Below are positions 32,705-42,293 of a stretch of 64,000 bases of DNA, one piece after another. The first letter of the stretch is position 1. Each line of letters opens with the position of its first letter. Both the position numbers and the translations under genes were made by a program. The notes beneath the pieces were generated by a model, which worked only from the letters and a program-made list of their open reading frames with translations, was not told where the DNA came from and did no database searches. This stretch comes from Bacteroidaceae bacterium. Its GTDB lineage: Bacteria; Bacteroidota; Bacteroidia; Bacteroidales; Bacteroidaceae. Where the stretch lies: contig JAFSKK010000063.1 in assembly GCA_017448965.1 (NCBI GenBank), forward strand, positions 159,522-223,521. The letters are read 5' to 3'.

Positions 32705-34945
32705 ATGAAACTAACAAACCAGATTGAAGGCTATGAAGGCTACATGTGGAAACGAGAAATAAATGTACGTGACTTCATTCAGCATAATTACACTCCCTAT
32801 CTGGGCGATGAATCGTTCCTTGTTGGCCCAACGGCCAAAACCACAGCATTGTGGAATCAACTCTCTGAGATGTTCAAGGTGGAGCGTGAGCGTGGCGTCT
32901 ATGATGCCGAGCAGAAACTGCCTCAGTCGTTGGACACCTATGGAGCAGGCTATATAGACAAGGATAACGAGGTCATCGTGGGTCTCCAGACGGATGCTCC
33001 TCTTAAACGTGGTATTTTCCCCAAGGGTGGCATTCGAATGGTGGAGAATGCGCTCAATGCTTATGGCTATAAGCTTGACCCCTCCACCAAGGAAATCTAC
33101 ACAAAATATCGCAAGACCCACAACGAGGGTGTCTTCTCGGCCTACAACAAGGATATCCGCAATGCGCGTCATGCTCACATCATTACAGGTCTGCCTGATG
33201 CTTATGGACGTGGTCGTATCATAGGTGACTACCGTCGTATTGCCCTTTATGGTGTGGACAACCTCATCGAAGAGCGCAAGCGTTTCCTCGATCGTCTTGA
33301 CATTCAGGAGATGACCGAAGAGTGCATTCAGCAGCGTGAGGAAACATCGGAGCAGATTGCCGCATTGAAGAGCTTCGTGAAGATGTGTGCCAACTATGGC
33401 TTTGATGTGACTCGTCCAGCACAGAATGCACGTGAGGCCGTGCAGTTCGTCTACTTTGGCTATCTTGGTGCTGTGAAGGATCAAGATGGTGCTGCAATGT
33501 CTATCGGACGTGTTTCCACGTTCCTTGATATTTTCATTGAGAAGGACATTAAGGAGGGTCGCCTCACAGAAGAAGAGGCTCAGGAACTCATCGACCAAAT
33601 GATTATCAAACTCCGCATTGTCCGCTTCCTCCGTACACCTGAATACAACGACCTCTTCTCAGGCGACCCTGTTTGGGTGACTGAATCAATCGGTGGTATG
33701 GGTGTGGATGGCCGCACGATGGTCACCAAGACTTCTTACCGCTTCCTTCACACTCTCGAGAACCTTGGTCCTGCTCCTGAACCAAACTTGACGGTGCTTT
33801 GGGCTCAGAATCTGCCTGAGAACTGGAAACGTTATTGCGCTAAGATGTCCATCAAGACTTCTGCCATCCAATATGAGAATGACGACTTGATGCGTCCAGA
33901 TTACGGTGATGACTACGGTATTGCTTGCTGTGTCAGCCCGATGAAGATTGGTAAGCAGATGCAGTTCTTCGGAGCACGTGCCAATCTGGCCAAATGTCTG
34001 CTCTATGCTATCAACGGCGGACGCGACGAAATCAGTGGCGAACAGATTGGTCCTGATTTCGCCCCAATCACCAGCGAATACCTCGACTACAACGAACTGA
34101 TGTACAAGTTCGAGAATATGATGCGCTGGTTGGCAAAGACATACGTCAATGCCTTGAAAATCATCCACTACATGCACGACAAGTATGACTACGAGGCCTA
34201 CCAGATGGCACTCATCGATGGGGATGTGCTCCGCACTCGTGCCACAGGTATTGCAGGTCTTTCCATCGTGACCGATTCGCTGGCTGCCGTGAAGTATGGT
34301 AAGGTGCGTGTCATCCGCGATGAGCGTGGCATCGCTGTAGGCTTTGAGCAGGAGGGCACTCCATCGCTTCCATTCGGTAACAACGATGAACGAACCGATA
34401 AGATTGCGCTGATGGTGACTGAGAAGTTCATGGAGTATCTCCGTCAGCACGAGACCTATCGTCACGCTATCCCCACTCAGTCGTTGCTGACAATCACCTC
34501 GAATGTGGTGTATGGCAAGAACACGGGTGCCACTCCTGACGGCCGTCCCAAAGGTGTTCCGTTTGCACCAGGTGCGAACCCGATGAATGGACGCGACATC
34601 AAGGGTGCTGTGGCTGCACTTTCTTCTGTAGCAAAACTTCCTTTCCAGCACAGTCACGACGGCATCTCCTACACGTTTGCCATTTCGCCAGCTACGCTTG
34701 GCAAGCAGAATGACACACAGATAGACAACCTCGTTGGTTTGATGGATGGTTACTTCACACCAGACGGTGGTCATCATCTCAATGTGAACGTATTTGACCG
34801 CGAACTGCTTGTCGATGCGATGGAGCATCCAGAGAAATACCCGCAACTCACCATCCGTGTCAGCGGTTATGCTGTCAACTTCGTGAAACTGACACGCGAA
34901 CAGCAACTTGACGTGCTCTCACGCACCATCAACCACTCACTTTGA
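32705..34945 (+). CDS. pflB: Formate acetyltransferase (pyruvate formate-lyase)
   Basis: The 746-residue cytoplasmic glycyl-radical enzyme converts pyruvate and CoA to acetyl-CoA and formate under anaerobic conditions. The adjacent catalytic cysteines are Cys408-Cys409 in [10 protein letters not shown]. The radical glycine is Gly721 in RVSGYAVNF, close to the C-terminus as required. Length and motifs match true PFL rather than diol dehydratases. The activating-enzyme gene overlaps its stop. It diverges from the rhamnose operon, whose products feed into pyruvate. Confidence 0.97.
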   Translation: MKLTNQIEGYEGYMWKREINVRDFIQHNYTPYLGDESFLVGPTAKTTALWNQLSEMFKVERERGVYDAEQKLPQSLDTYGAGYIDKDNEVIVGLQTDAPLKRGIFPKGGIRMVENALNAYGYKLDPSTKEIYTKYRKTHNEGVFSAYNKDIRNARHAHIITGLPDAYGRGRIIGDYRRIALYGVDNLIEERKRFLDRLDIQEMTEECIQQREETSEQIAALKSFVKMCANYGFDVTRPAQNAREAVQFVYFGYLGAVKDQDGAAMSIGRVSTFLDIFIEKDIKEGRLTEEEAQELIDQMIIKLRIVRFLRTPEYNDLFSGDPVWVTESIGGMGVDGRTMVTKTSYRFLHTLENLGPAPEPNLTVLWAQNLPENWKRYCAKMSIKTSAIQYENDDLMRPDYGDDYGIACCVSPMKIGKQMQFFGARANLAKCLLYAINGGRDEISGEQIGPDFAPITSEYLDYNELMYKFENMMRWLAKTYVNALKIIHYMHDKYDYEAYQMALIDGDVLRTRATGIAGLSIVTDSLAAVKYGKVRVIRDERGIAVGFEQEGTPSLPFGNNDERTDKIALMVTEKFMEYLRQHETYRHAIPTQSLLTITSNVVYGKNTGATPDGRPKGVPFAPGANPMNGRDIKGAVAALSSVAKLPFQHSHDGISYTFAISPATLGKQNDTQIDNLVGLMDGYFTPDGGHHLNVNVFDRELLVDAMEHPEKYPQLTIRVSGYAVNFVKLTREQQLDVLSRTINHSL

Positions 34946-35673
34946 TGCTGGGTCGCATTCACAGCATCGAGTCGTTCGGTACAGTAGATGGCCCTGGAAT
35001 TAGGTTTATAGCCTTTTTCCAGGGCTGTCCTATGCGTTGTGCTTTCTGCCATAACCCTGACACTTGGAATCCTGATGCTTCAGTACAGTACGAGATGTCC
35101 CCTGAAGAACTGCTTGCCGAAGCCAAACGCTACAAGTCCTTCATCAAGAAGGGAGGCATCACTTGTTCAGGTGGAGAACCTCTTATGCAGGCAGATTTCC
35201 TGCTCGAGTTCTTCCGTCTGTGCAAAGCAGAAGGTTTTCATACCGCCCTCGACACCAGCGGCGTCATCTTTAGCGAAAAGGCAAAGCAAGTGTTGGAATA
35301 CACAGACCTTGTGCTGCTCGACATCAAGACATTGGACGACCATCTTCACCAATCCTACACAGGACATACCCGCACGAACAACCAAAAGTTTCTTGATTAT
35401 CTTCGTGACATCGGCAAACCCACATGGGTTCGCCACGTTCTCGTACCTGGCTACACTGACGATGAAGAGCATCTTTCCGCTTTAGCTCAGCACCTCTCTT
35501 TATATAATAATGTGGAGCGTGTCGAACTTCTTCCTTATCACACGATGGGCATTTATAAATACCAGGAACTCGGCATCCCTTATCCCCTCGAAGGCATACC
35601 GCCTCTCTCTGAAGAGCGTCACCAGCATGCTGTCCAGCTCTTCAAACAAGTGCTGAGTTGTCCAGTCGTATGA
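34945..35673 (+). CDS. pflA: Pyruvate formate-lyase activating enzyme
   Basis: The start is ATG 34945, overlapping the pflB stop by one base (TGATG); a TTG three bases earlier is a weaker alternative. The 242-residue radical SAM enzyme has its cluster cysteines at 28, 32 and 35 (GCPMRCAFCHNPDTW), then the GGEPLMQ and LDTSG motifs. It installs the glycyl radical on PflB using S-adenosylmethionine. Translational coupling to pflB is expected. Confidence 0.96.
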   Translation: MLGRIHSIESFGTVDGPGIRFIAFFQGCPMRCAFCHNPDTWNPDASVQYEMSPEELLAEAKRYKSFIKKGGITCSGGEPLMQADFLLEFFRLCKAEGFHTALDTSGVIFSEKAKQVLEYTDLVLLDIKTLDDHLHQSYTGHTRTNNQKFLDYLRDIGKPTWVRHVLVPGYTDDEEHLSALAQHLSLYNNVERVELLPYHTMGIYKYQELGIPYPLEGIPPLSEERHQHAVQLFKQVLSCPVV

Positions 35674-35700
35674 CCTCACACTTTTCAAGGCCTCTCCAAT

Positions 35701-35863
35701 TACTTCTTCCACTGCCTCTGATTCCTTACTTCCACCATTCCCCAATCCTTCCTTCCACTGCCTCAAAATCGGTGTGACTCAGACCGATTTCGAGGTAGTG
35801 GAAGAGGCAATGAAGAGGTTGTGGAATAGGGGAGTCAGAGGCAGTGCCGTTAAGGAATCAGAA
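35701..35863. repeat. Very long imperfect hairpin after pflA
   Basis: The left arm (35701-35773) and right arm (35783-35863) are imperfect reverse complements around the nine-base loop GTGACTCAG. The innermost pairs are AAATCGGT/ACCGATTT, and shared blocks are ACTGCCTCTGA and CTTCCACT. The arms consist of loosely repeated TTCCACTGCCTC-type units. It lies in the 359-base gap between pflA and the accessory island, where no convincing gene is visible. Confidence 0.78.
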
Positions 35864-35954
35864 CCTTTTTTATCATGTCGTATCTCATTCCTGTGCAGAA
35901 AAGACAGCACTCCTTCCTTCTGATTCCTTTTTTCAAAAAAATCACCAAAATATT

Positions 35955-35985
35955 TTGAAGTCAAAGAAACTGATTGTATCTTTGC
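35955..35985 (+). promoter_or_regulatory. Promoter of the first island operon
   Basis: TTG at 35955-35957 and TATCTTTGC at 35977-35985 are 19 bases apart, 48 bases before the start of the proline-rich protein gene. Confidence 0.72.
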
Positions 35986-36032
35986 CGCATCTTCACACAC
36001 CTTGGGTACAATAACTTAATAATCTATTCAAC

Positions 36033-36596
36033 ATGAAAAAAATAATTATACTTCTTCTTTTGGCAATATCAAGTGGTATTGCATGTGCCCAACTGATACC
36101 ATTCGAAAGGAGTGCAATGAATCTGACGAAACTGTTTACCCCCCCAACGCCAAAGCCACCCATAATCAGATTCACTCCGCCACCAGTACCACCAGTACTA
36201 CGACTATCTTTAGGAGGAACTCTTCCGAAGAGTTCTTTCGTTCCGAATGTGAAGGTGCTAGGAGTAGCGGGAATACAAACGCAGGTAGGTGCTATTTTGT
36301 CAAGTGAAAATCTCACGCTAAAAGTTTTCAGTCCGTCCTCCTCAGGCATTACACTAATGTCGAATCCCACACCACAAGGCTCCGAAGTTCTTACTCCCCA
36401 ACCGATTAGCAACTCTCCCGTAATGGAGAATGCTTCATCAGAACAGGAGATGAATCAAAGTCTGGAAGAGAAAAGACATGAATTATTGGAAGAGATATTA
36501 GAGGATTTGGATGACTTCATCTTTGATTTCGAGAAAGAATCCAATACAAATTTTATAATAATTATATTTAAGAACTATGAACGTAATGCAGCATAA
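36033..36596 (+). CDS. Proline-rich secreted protein of unknown function
   Basis: The family of this 187-residue protein is not recognised. It has a signal peptide (MKKIIILLLLAISSGIACAQ), then a Pro-rich segment (TPPTPKPP and TPPPVPPVLRL at about residues 36-56). The middle is Ser/Thr/Pro-rich, and the C-terminus is an acidic, probably coiled region (MNQSLEEKRHELLEEILEDL). The composition suggests an extended periplasmic or surface protein. It overlaps the next gene by 20 bases, so the two are probably made together. Base composition is more AT-rich than in the flanking genes. Confidence 0.65.
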   Translation: MKKIIILLLLAISSGIACAQLIPFERSAMNLTKLFTPPTPKPPIIRFTPPPVPPVLRLSLGGTLPKSSFVPNVKVLGVAGIQTQVGAILSSENLTLKVFSPSSSGITLMSNPTPQGSEVLTPQPISNSPVMENASSEQEMNQSLEEKRHELLEEILEDLDDFIFDFEKESNTNFIIIIFKNYERNAA

Positions 36597-38121
36597 TAAT
36601 AAGGATATGGATATATTGTTCTTGTATAGTATCAGTCAGCAACTTGTTGAACAGGCTGAAGAAGAGCGTTTCCCCGTCTTCGATTATATTGAGAAGATTG
36701 GCAAGAATGAGCATGTTGAACTACTCGAACTGAAAGAAGATGCGTTATTGTATGTGAATCAATTTAAATATGTAGTATTTCTTGCTCATCATGATTATGA
36801 AGCGGACTCTTTGGTGTTAGCTGATGGAACATTCTTGCCTCTGAACAAATTAATTGGTTTGCTTCCTGCAAATCTTGCCGGGAAGGTGGTGTTGGATTTT
36901 GCCATCTGCCGCAGTACTCATTTAGCTCAATACATCAAGAGGTTGAACACGAATTACTCCGTATTCACCGCAAACGAAGAAACGGATTTAAAACTGCGTC
37001 TTTCAGTTTATTTGTTACTCTTTGAGCATTTGCAAGTTCATCCAGAAACAAACTATCGCGAGGCTTATGATTTCTGTCTCGACAAACTGAAGTGTGGACT
37101 GTTAAAAAGACAAAAGGACAAGGAGGGTTTACGTTCGAGTGTCACAAAGCTAGGAGGAGATTCTGGGGCGAAGACGTCTGTGTATGCACCGCATGAATTC
37201 GTCTGTGGCGAGACATTTTGTGTTTGGGTTTACATCCACTATGATGTAGATACTGGGATGCGATTAAAAATAATACAGAATCATGATAAAAAGCAAGCTC
37301 AGCGTGAACATAATATAACTCTAAAAAACCATAACGGTGATATCCTTACGCTCAGAATTGATTTCCTTGATGGTACTAGAAACCCTACAGATTTGATACG
37401 AGTTGGTGATAAACAAAAAATCATCTCTGTCCCAATAAATGAGGAGAAAGAAATCAAATATACAGTCTTTGTCGCTAAAGAATACCCATTCTCAAAATTT
37501 TGGCTGCGATTGAGATACTTTAAGGGGAACGAATGTTTACAAGAATTTTCGAATGATGTGTTCTATTTAGAAGAGCGTTCTCCATCTGGCCAGTATATAG
37601 AAAGGCTGGTAGGTGATGCTGGCAATGGCAGAAATTTCGGTGGTCCTATGGTTAATCACCTTTCGCCAGAAGATGGGCAAAGTAAGACGGGAAACATGTT
37701 CAAATCCAAACGTGAATGTGTTGAATACGCCATGAAAGAAGTCGTTAAGCAGGGGAAGATCAAACGTAAGCTGGATTGGGCTGCAATTTACAAAGTTTTA
37801 AATGAAAAAGCTGAACAATCTGAACAATCACAACAATCTAAAGACTCAGGTGGAGGGTACTCATGCTCAGTAAAGGATTTTGTCGACATTGTGAAATCTA
37901 TAGGGTTTGACAAAAATATTGAACCCACCACTGAATCGGTCATCCACAAATTTTTGGCGGGTTTTAATAAAAAAAGATATCCAAAATGGGAAATTTCGAA
38001 AATATCGAAAGACGACAGAATCTCCGACTTTGAGACTGAAAGGCTGGTAAAAATAGCAGAGACCTTTCTGCAAGAGTACAACAAGTGCCTTTCTTGTTTA
38101 CAGGCCCATCAGCCAGGATAG
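36577..38121 (+). CDS. CHAT/caspase-like protein of unknown function
   Basis: The 514-residue protein has no signal peptide. Residues about 60-175 read like a divergent CHAT (caspase-like) domain: FKYVVFLAHHDYEADSL with His71/His72, ADGTFLPLNKLIGLLP, then GKVVLDFAICRSTHLA with Cys111, in the order His then Cys expected of the catalytic dyad. A beta-rich middle (about 205-345) and a C-terminal domain (about 385-510, Lys/Trp-rich, split by an SEQSQQSKDSGGG linker) are unassigned. An internal ATG at 36607 would avoid the overlap with the upstream gene. The peptidase assignment is inference from motif pattern only. Confidence 0.6.
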   Translation: MNVMQHNNKDMDILFLYSISQQLVEQAEEERFPVFDYIEKIGKNEHVELLELKEDALLYVNQFKYVVFLAHHDYEADSLVLADGTFLPLNKLIGLLPANLAGKVVLDFAICRSTHLAQYIKRLNTNYSVFTANEETDLKLRLSVYLLLFEHLQVHPETNYREAYDFCLDKLKCGLLKRQKDKEGLRSSVTKLGGDSGAKTSVYAPHEFVCGETFCVWVYIHYDVDTGMRLKIIQNHDKKQAQREHNITLKNHNGDILTLRIDFLDGTRNPTDLIRVGDKQKIISVPINEEKEIKYTVFVAKEYPFSKFWLRLRYFKGNECLQEFSNDVFYLEERSPSGQYIERLVGDAGNGRNFGGPMVNHLSPEDGQSKTGNMFKSKRECVEYAMKEVVKQGKIKRKLDWAAIYKVLNEKAEQSEQSQQSKDSGGGYSCSVKDFVDIVKSIGFDKNIEPTTESVIHKFLAGFNKKRYPKWEISKISKDDRISDFETERLVKIAETFLQEYNKCLSCLQAHQPG

Positions 38122-38210
38122 GGTATGTGATGATTTATGGGGCTTCTTCAATTTACTTACCTGTTTGTAGAAGAGCCTTTTTCTTATAAACAATAGTAAA
38201 AATAGGAACG

Positions 38211-38251
38211 CAGGCTTCGTGGTTTCAAAGATTGAGAAACCATGAAGCCTG
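38211..38251. terminator. Strong hairpin after the CHAT-like gene
   Basis: CAGGCTTCGTGGTTTC (38211-38226) pairs with GAAACCATGAAGCCTG (38236-38251), a 16-base stem with one G-T pair. There is no long T-run downstream. It probably ends the first island operon; the rest of the 308-base gap holds only the next promoter. Confidence 0.55.
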
Positions 38252-38364
38252 TATCCCTATTTGATACCTAGAGTATTGTAAATGAATCTGAATTCTTGAT
38301 CTTTTCCATTCTTTTGGCAGATTTTCTTGAAAAATTCTTTTATTATTCTTCACGACGCCTTTTC

Positions 38365-38397
38365 TTTGTTTCTCTAATTTGGAACCAATAATTTTGC
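38365..38397 (+). promoter_or_regulatory. Promoter of the second island operon
   Basis: TTTG at 38365-38368 and TAATTTTGC at 38389-38397 are 20 bases apart. The next start codon follows 33 bases later. Confidence 0.68.
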
Positions 38398-38429
38398 AGT
38401 GATTATTAATCTTCAAAACTTTAATTAAC

Positions 38430-39047
38430 ATGAAAGCTTTAGGAATGACAGTAACTGCATTTTTTGCAATTCTTTGTACCATTTACTTACGAGTATACGG
38501 TTCATGGACGACGCTTATTATTGATTTGATTTTGATAATACTTTTCTGTATAGCTGTTTATAAATCATCAAGAGTTTGGAAATATTGGATTGGAATGGTT
38601 CTGCTTACAACATATCTGCTTTCATTTGCAGGGTTACGAGTGAGACAAAATGCAGAAGGGCGCACGCAATTGGTGAATGCTCTATATCCTTTCTGCCCCA
38701 AGGTATACATTGAAGGAACATCCATTGAAGCCATAGAGCTTGCTACAGGGTATAGCACTTTTGCTGGATGGTTTTACAATGTTCAGAAGTCGAAATTCTA
38801 CGCAGTCAAGGACACAAACCAGCTGATGACGATTTGTTGCAATCCTGAAGGAAGTATGGTTATTCAAGGTCGCCAAATGAATATTGAAGAATATAAAGGA
38901 TCTCATGGAAACATTAATGTATTCAGTTATTTAGATGAAAAAGGGAAAAGGGTAAGGCGAGACTTTTATGGAAAAAACGTCGATGATGAATCCTATACCG
39001 TTCATATTTTTGATAATGCGGATTACATTCCAGACTATGTTCCATAG
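38430..39047 (+). CDS. Small membrane protein of unknown function
   Basis: The 205-residue protein has two or three hydrophobic segments in its first about 70 residues (AFFAILCTIYL, TLIIDLILIILFCIAVY and IGMVLLTTYLLSFAG). A soluble domain of about 130 residues with several aromatic and Cys residues (FYAVKDTNQLMTICCNPEGS) follows. No family is recognised. Its layout (short membrane part, then a soluble part) resembles the proteins at 41516 and 42555, although no sequence similarity is obvious. It is the first gene after an independent promoter. Confidence 0.65.
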   Translation: MKALGMTVTAFFAILCTIYLRVYGSWTTLIIDLILIILFCIAVYKSSRVWKYWIGMVLLTTYLLSFAGLRVRQNAEGRTQLVNALYPFCPKVYIEGTSIEAIELATGYSTFAGWFYNVQKSKFYAVKDTNQLMTICCNPEGSMVIQGRQMNIEEYKGSHGNINVFSYLDEKGKRVRRDFYGKNVDDESYTVHIFDNADYIPDYVP

Positions 39048-39118
39048 ATTTCTGGTATCTGAATCTTCCCATGAGGAGATGTGAGTTTCCATGGAAAAAA
39101 CTAATCAAAATCAACTCC

Positions 39119-39146
39119 GGAGGGGCTGAGGTTTATCAGCCCTCTC
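39119..39146 (+). terminator. Terminator-like hairpin before the TPR-like gene
   Basis: GGGGCTGA and TCAGCCCt pair around GGTTTA, followed by a pyrimidine-rich TCTTCTCTAATTTTAT tail. It could limit readthrough from the membrane-protein gene into the next gene. Confidence 0.5.
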
Positions 39147-39185
39147 TTCTCTAATTTTATTGTCATAAATTAAAATCAAAGTGAT

Positions 39186-41468
39186 ATGGAAACGAAAAAC
39201 AAAAATCAAAAGAATCATGATCTAGATATACTAGAGCTAATCTCAATCCTGTGTGGTGATGGTGGTGTCTCCCCGCGAAGGCTGTGTTCCGTACTTGGCG
39301 AAGAGCCGCATACCATCAATAAACTGCATGCTCAAGGGCTGCTTAATTTGGAACCCTATTCGATATCGGTAGAGGCACAAGACTTGTCTTTTATTTCATC
39401 GAGGGATATTAATTCGCTTTTAAGACGTCTTCGTCAGAAGACCTGTTGGTCTATATATGATGATTTGCAGGTGGCAAAAGAATATAACGAGATGGGATTC
39501 CGTGTGCTTCTTTATGTATTGGATCATTCTGATAACATGGAAGGTGTTAACTGGATTGAATTTTCCAAATTATTGGTTAACTTATCACGTTGGCACCAGA
39601 TTTACGGCAGAATAGAAAAAAATGAGAAGGTCGAAGAACACAGCTTGATGCGAGCTGTTGCATTGGCAAAAAGAAACATTAACACTCCCAGTGCTCTCTT
39701 TGGCACGTTATGTACCGTGGAGGCTTATTTTAAGATACAAGGGTTTCATTATAAGGAGGCTCTGCCACTTCTCCATGAAGCATTCGCTCTTCAAGAGCAT
39801 TTGCACAACGAAGAAGGGCTGTCCGAAACTTATTTCATGTATGGTATGTACTATGCCCTGTGGGGGGATGTCAAGACTGCATTATATTATTATTTTTCAT
39901 GTTACGAAGGAACAAGAAATGCAGATTTGAAGACACTTGCTGCTCTTCAGCTTGCATACGAGTTAGCAGTGTGTGGAGAGGTAGAGCATAGTGCTGTTTG
40001 GACTGCTAAAGTTATTACAAAACCCGTCCCCAAGAACTCGGAAATGGACATTTATCTTTCATTGGTTCAAGGATTAAAGGATAATAAGCTTGAACTGGTA
40101 GAGAAGGCGGAATTAAAATTGCTGCGGATGAACACAGAATCGCCGTTCTTAGCAAAGATTTATCTTGTTCAGTCGCTTATACTCCATCGTCTCGACTTAG
40201 GAAAAGACTCGAATACATACTATCTCCAGTACGCGCAGCATGTACGTTCCCATTTTGCGTCTACAGATGGTGCGCTAATTCTTTGGCGTGTTTACGATGC
40301 GAATCGTTATCTTGAGTTCGGTGCATCTCTGTCTGCTCAGAAAATAGTTGAAGATTTGGAAAAACTTGACCTTGCTGGTACTAATCCCTCTTACGCATTA
40401 GGTGTTCGCTACGCTGTGTTGCAGTTGCTAATAAACTTCTATAGGGGAAAGGATGATTTTGCCGCCATTCAGTTGTATTGCAATCAGCTCATGTGTCTTG
40501 CCAAAGATATGAGTTTGCAAGAGGAAAACGAAAGCAAGGCATTAGGTAGGTTGTTTGGTAATGTTCCACCTTCTATTTCTGGAGAAATAGTTCTTTATAA
40601 GGCGGAAGAACAACAACTTGTGAACTTGATTCGAAAACCATTAATTCCAACAGAGGAGAAAGCAAACCTCATCGAAGATCTCATGGAACGATTCCCTTCA
40701 CACTCAAGTGAACTCGAACTTACGCTTTTATCTTTGAAGGAGCCATCAGAGGCGATACGAGCGTTTCATAGATGTATTACTCATGCCGATTGTTCACGGA
40801 AATTGGATATTGTACTGTCTGGTGCTCGATATGCTGTTGCTTCGGGATTATTTTGGGATGCAGTTCCTCTTTTCGACAGAGCTGTCTCAATGGGTCAATT
40901 CGATAAGCTGCAAACGAACGAAAAAATCAATATTCTTCTTGAGGTGACGATAAACCTTGAACGCTGTTGTGAACGAAAACTTGCTAATATGTATTGGAAG
41001 CAACTTGAACAGATGGCTGAAGGTTCCCCCCTTCTTTGGCAAGTGTACCGCAGCCACGCTCAATGTTTATATGACCAAGGCCACTATTCAGAATCTATTC
41101 TTTTCATCGACAAGGCTATTTCTATATATGAGGTGGAAGATGTATATGATGAAATTTATTCATCTATGCTTGTTTACCGCAGTACATGCTTTGGTAACCT
41201 GAGGAAGTATTCCGCTGCCTACGCAGATTGTTTGGAGTCCGAAAGATATTACCCATCAGATCAATTACCATTTAATATGTGCTTTAATCATGCCTACTTC
41301 ACGCTGGCAATGGGGAACAAAGATTCGAAATGCTGGGTTGAGAGATGCAAAGCGTTGGCCAAATCAGAGGAGGAACATGAGTGTGTTTTGGATCTCCTAA
41401 CGATCGTGAGGATGGATGAACGGCAACGAAAACGCTACTTTGGTATAGAGAATGGGAACGAACAATAA
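39186..41468 (+). CDS. Winged-helix/TPR-like repeat protein of unknown function
   Basis: The 760-residue cytoplasmic protein starts with a segment (about residues 14-75: LELISILCGDGGVSPRRLC, LHAQGLLNLEPYSISV) resembling the winged-helix region that follows the NTPase in STAND/NB-ARC proteins. The rest is alpha-helical and TPR-like, with motifs such as YKEALPLLHEAFALQEHLH, YGMYYALWGDVKTALYYY and CLYDQGHYSESILFIDKAI. No NTPase domain, Walker motif or enzymatic domain is visible. TPR arrays bind other proteins, so a sensor or scaffold role is possible. The fold reading is inference. It lies in the same island as the CHAT-like protein. Confidence 0.65.
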   Translation: METKNKNQKNHDLDILELISILCGDGGVSPRRLCSVLGEEPHTINKLHAQGLLNLEPYSISVEAQDLSFISSRDINSLLRRLRQKTCWSIYDDLQVAKEYNEMGFRVLLYVLDHSDNMEGVNWIEFSKLLVNLSRWHQIYGRIEKNEKVEEHSLMRAVALAKRNINTPSALFGTLCTVEAYFKIQGFHYKEALPLLHEAFALQEHLHNEEGLSETYFMYGMYYALWGDVKTALYYYFSCYEGTRNADLKTLAALQLAYELAVCGEVEHSAVWTAKVITKPVPKNSEMDIYLSLVQGLKDNKLELVEKAELKLLRMNTESPFLAKIYLVQSLILHRLDLGKDSNTYYLQYAQHVRSHFASTDGALILWRVYDANRYLEFGASLSAQKIVEDLEKLDLAGTNPSYALGVRYAVLQLLINFYRGKDDFAAIQLYCNQLMCLAKDMSLQEENESKALGRLFGNVPPSISGEIVLYKAEEQQLVNLIRKPLIPTEEKANLIEDLMERFPSHSSELELTLLSLKEPSEAIRAFHRCITHADCSRKLDIVLSGARYAVASGLFWDAVPLFDRAVSMGQFDKLQTNEKINILLEVTINLERCCERKLANMYWKQLEQMAEGSPLLWQVYRSHAQCLYDQGHYSESILFIDKAISIYEVEDVYDEIYSSMLVYRSTCFGNLRKYSAAYADCLESERYYPSDQLPFNMCFNHAYFTLAMGNKDSKCWVERCKALAKSEEEHECVLDLLTIVRMDERQRKRYFGIENGNEQ

Positions 41469-41515
41469 TAAGTATTTTATGTATGCGTTAGTTACATTTA
41501 TTAATTACAATATCG

Positions 41516-42136
41516 ATGATGGTTATGAAGAATCTAAAAACAAAAAACCTCTGGAAGAAAGTGATTCTTCCTTGTGTGACTTATATACTGATAGTGCTTG
41601 GTCTCTTATATTTTGAGGACTATTATTGCCATCGTGGGATAGTAGCAGGCATCGGACTTATCTTGCTTATTCTCTCAATAATACCCCAACTGCGATCCTT
41701 TAGGGTGTTTGGAATCTTCTGCTTGATTTCAGGGATATTTATGACATTAGGTGTAGGCGTACATGCCGTGAAGAAAGGTGACGGTACGGTGGAGCTTCGT
41801 TCTCCTTTGTATAGCCATGCTTTAGGTACTTATAAAAGCATTGATACTTTCTTGCTGGCCAATTCCTACGAAGTGTGGTACGGGCAATACTCGCCACATA
41901 CTCACGAATATTATATTCTTCGTCGGAAGAGTCAGACTACATGCGAGTTCTGGAATGAATATCGTAAAATAATGGAAGATAGTGTCCTCAACATTGAGCA
42001 GCGAGACTTTGGTCATGGAGCCTTGGATGTACTTCGTCTAAGTAACGGTAAGCTTTTTGATCTCAATGGAGTGGAGATTCTACCAGGCTATTATCCTTAT
42101 GTAGTGCATACAACGCCGTTCGATGGCATATATTAG
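41516..42136 (+). CDS. Small membrane protein of unknown function
   Basis: The 206-residue protein has three hydrophobic segments near the N-terminus (VTYILIVLGLLYF, GIVAGIGLILLILSI and GIFCLISGIFMTLGVGV). An approximately 120-residue soluble domain rich in Tyr and His (YEVWYGQYSPHTHEYYILRR) follows. No family is recognised. It starts 47 bases after the TPR-like gene and is probably in the same transcript. Start choice among the closely spaced ATGs at 41516, 41519 and 41525 is uncertain. Confidence 0.65.
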   Translation: MMVMKNLKTKNLWKKVILPCVTYILIVLGLLYFEDYYCHRGIVAGIGLILLILSIIPQLRSFRVFGIFCLISGIFMTLGVGVHAVKKGDGTVELRSPLYSHALGTYKSIDTFLLANSYEVWYGQYSPHTHEYYILRRKSQTTCEFWNEYRKIMEDSVLNIEQRDFGHGALDVLRLSNGKLFDLNGVEILPGYYPYVVHTTPFDGIY

Positions 42137-42192
42137 AAGTGATTTTTTCTAAGGTTTTTTCTGTGGTTTATTCCGAAATTCCGAATATATTC

Positions 42193-42208
42193 CATATTGA
42201 ACAATATG
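42193..42208. promoter_or_regulatory. Perfect 16-base palindrome next to the peptide-gene promoter
   Basis: CATATTG-AA-CAATATG is an exact palindrome ending one base before the -33 TTG of the peptide-gene promoter. The preceding bases hold three ATTCC direct repeats (from about 42174). The position suits an activator or repressor site. Confidence 0.55.
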
Positions 42209-42209
42209 C

Positions 42210-42241
42210 TTGCTAAAAGAAATAACTTGTTGTAACTTTGC
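42210..42241 (+). promoter_or_regulatory. Promoter of the 58-residue peptide gene
   Basis: TTG at 42210-42212 and TAACTTTGC at 42233-42241 are 20 bases apart. The start codon of the peptide gene lies 53 bases downstream. Confidence 0.75.
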
Positions 42242-42293
42242 ATCGTCCTAGGATAGAGATAACTCAATTTATTAACTCAAAAAACATTTTCCT

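Noticed and set aside
34942-34944. TTG start for pflA
   Set aside because: The ATG three bases later is stronger and overlaps the pflB stop in the usual TGATG manner.
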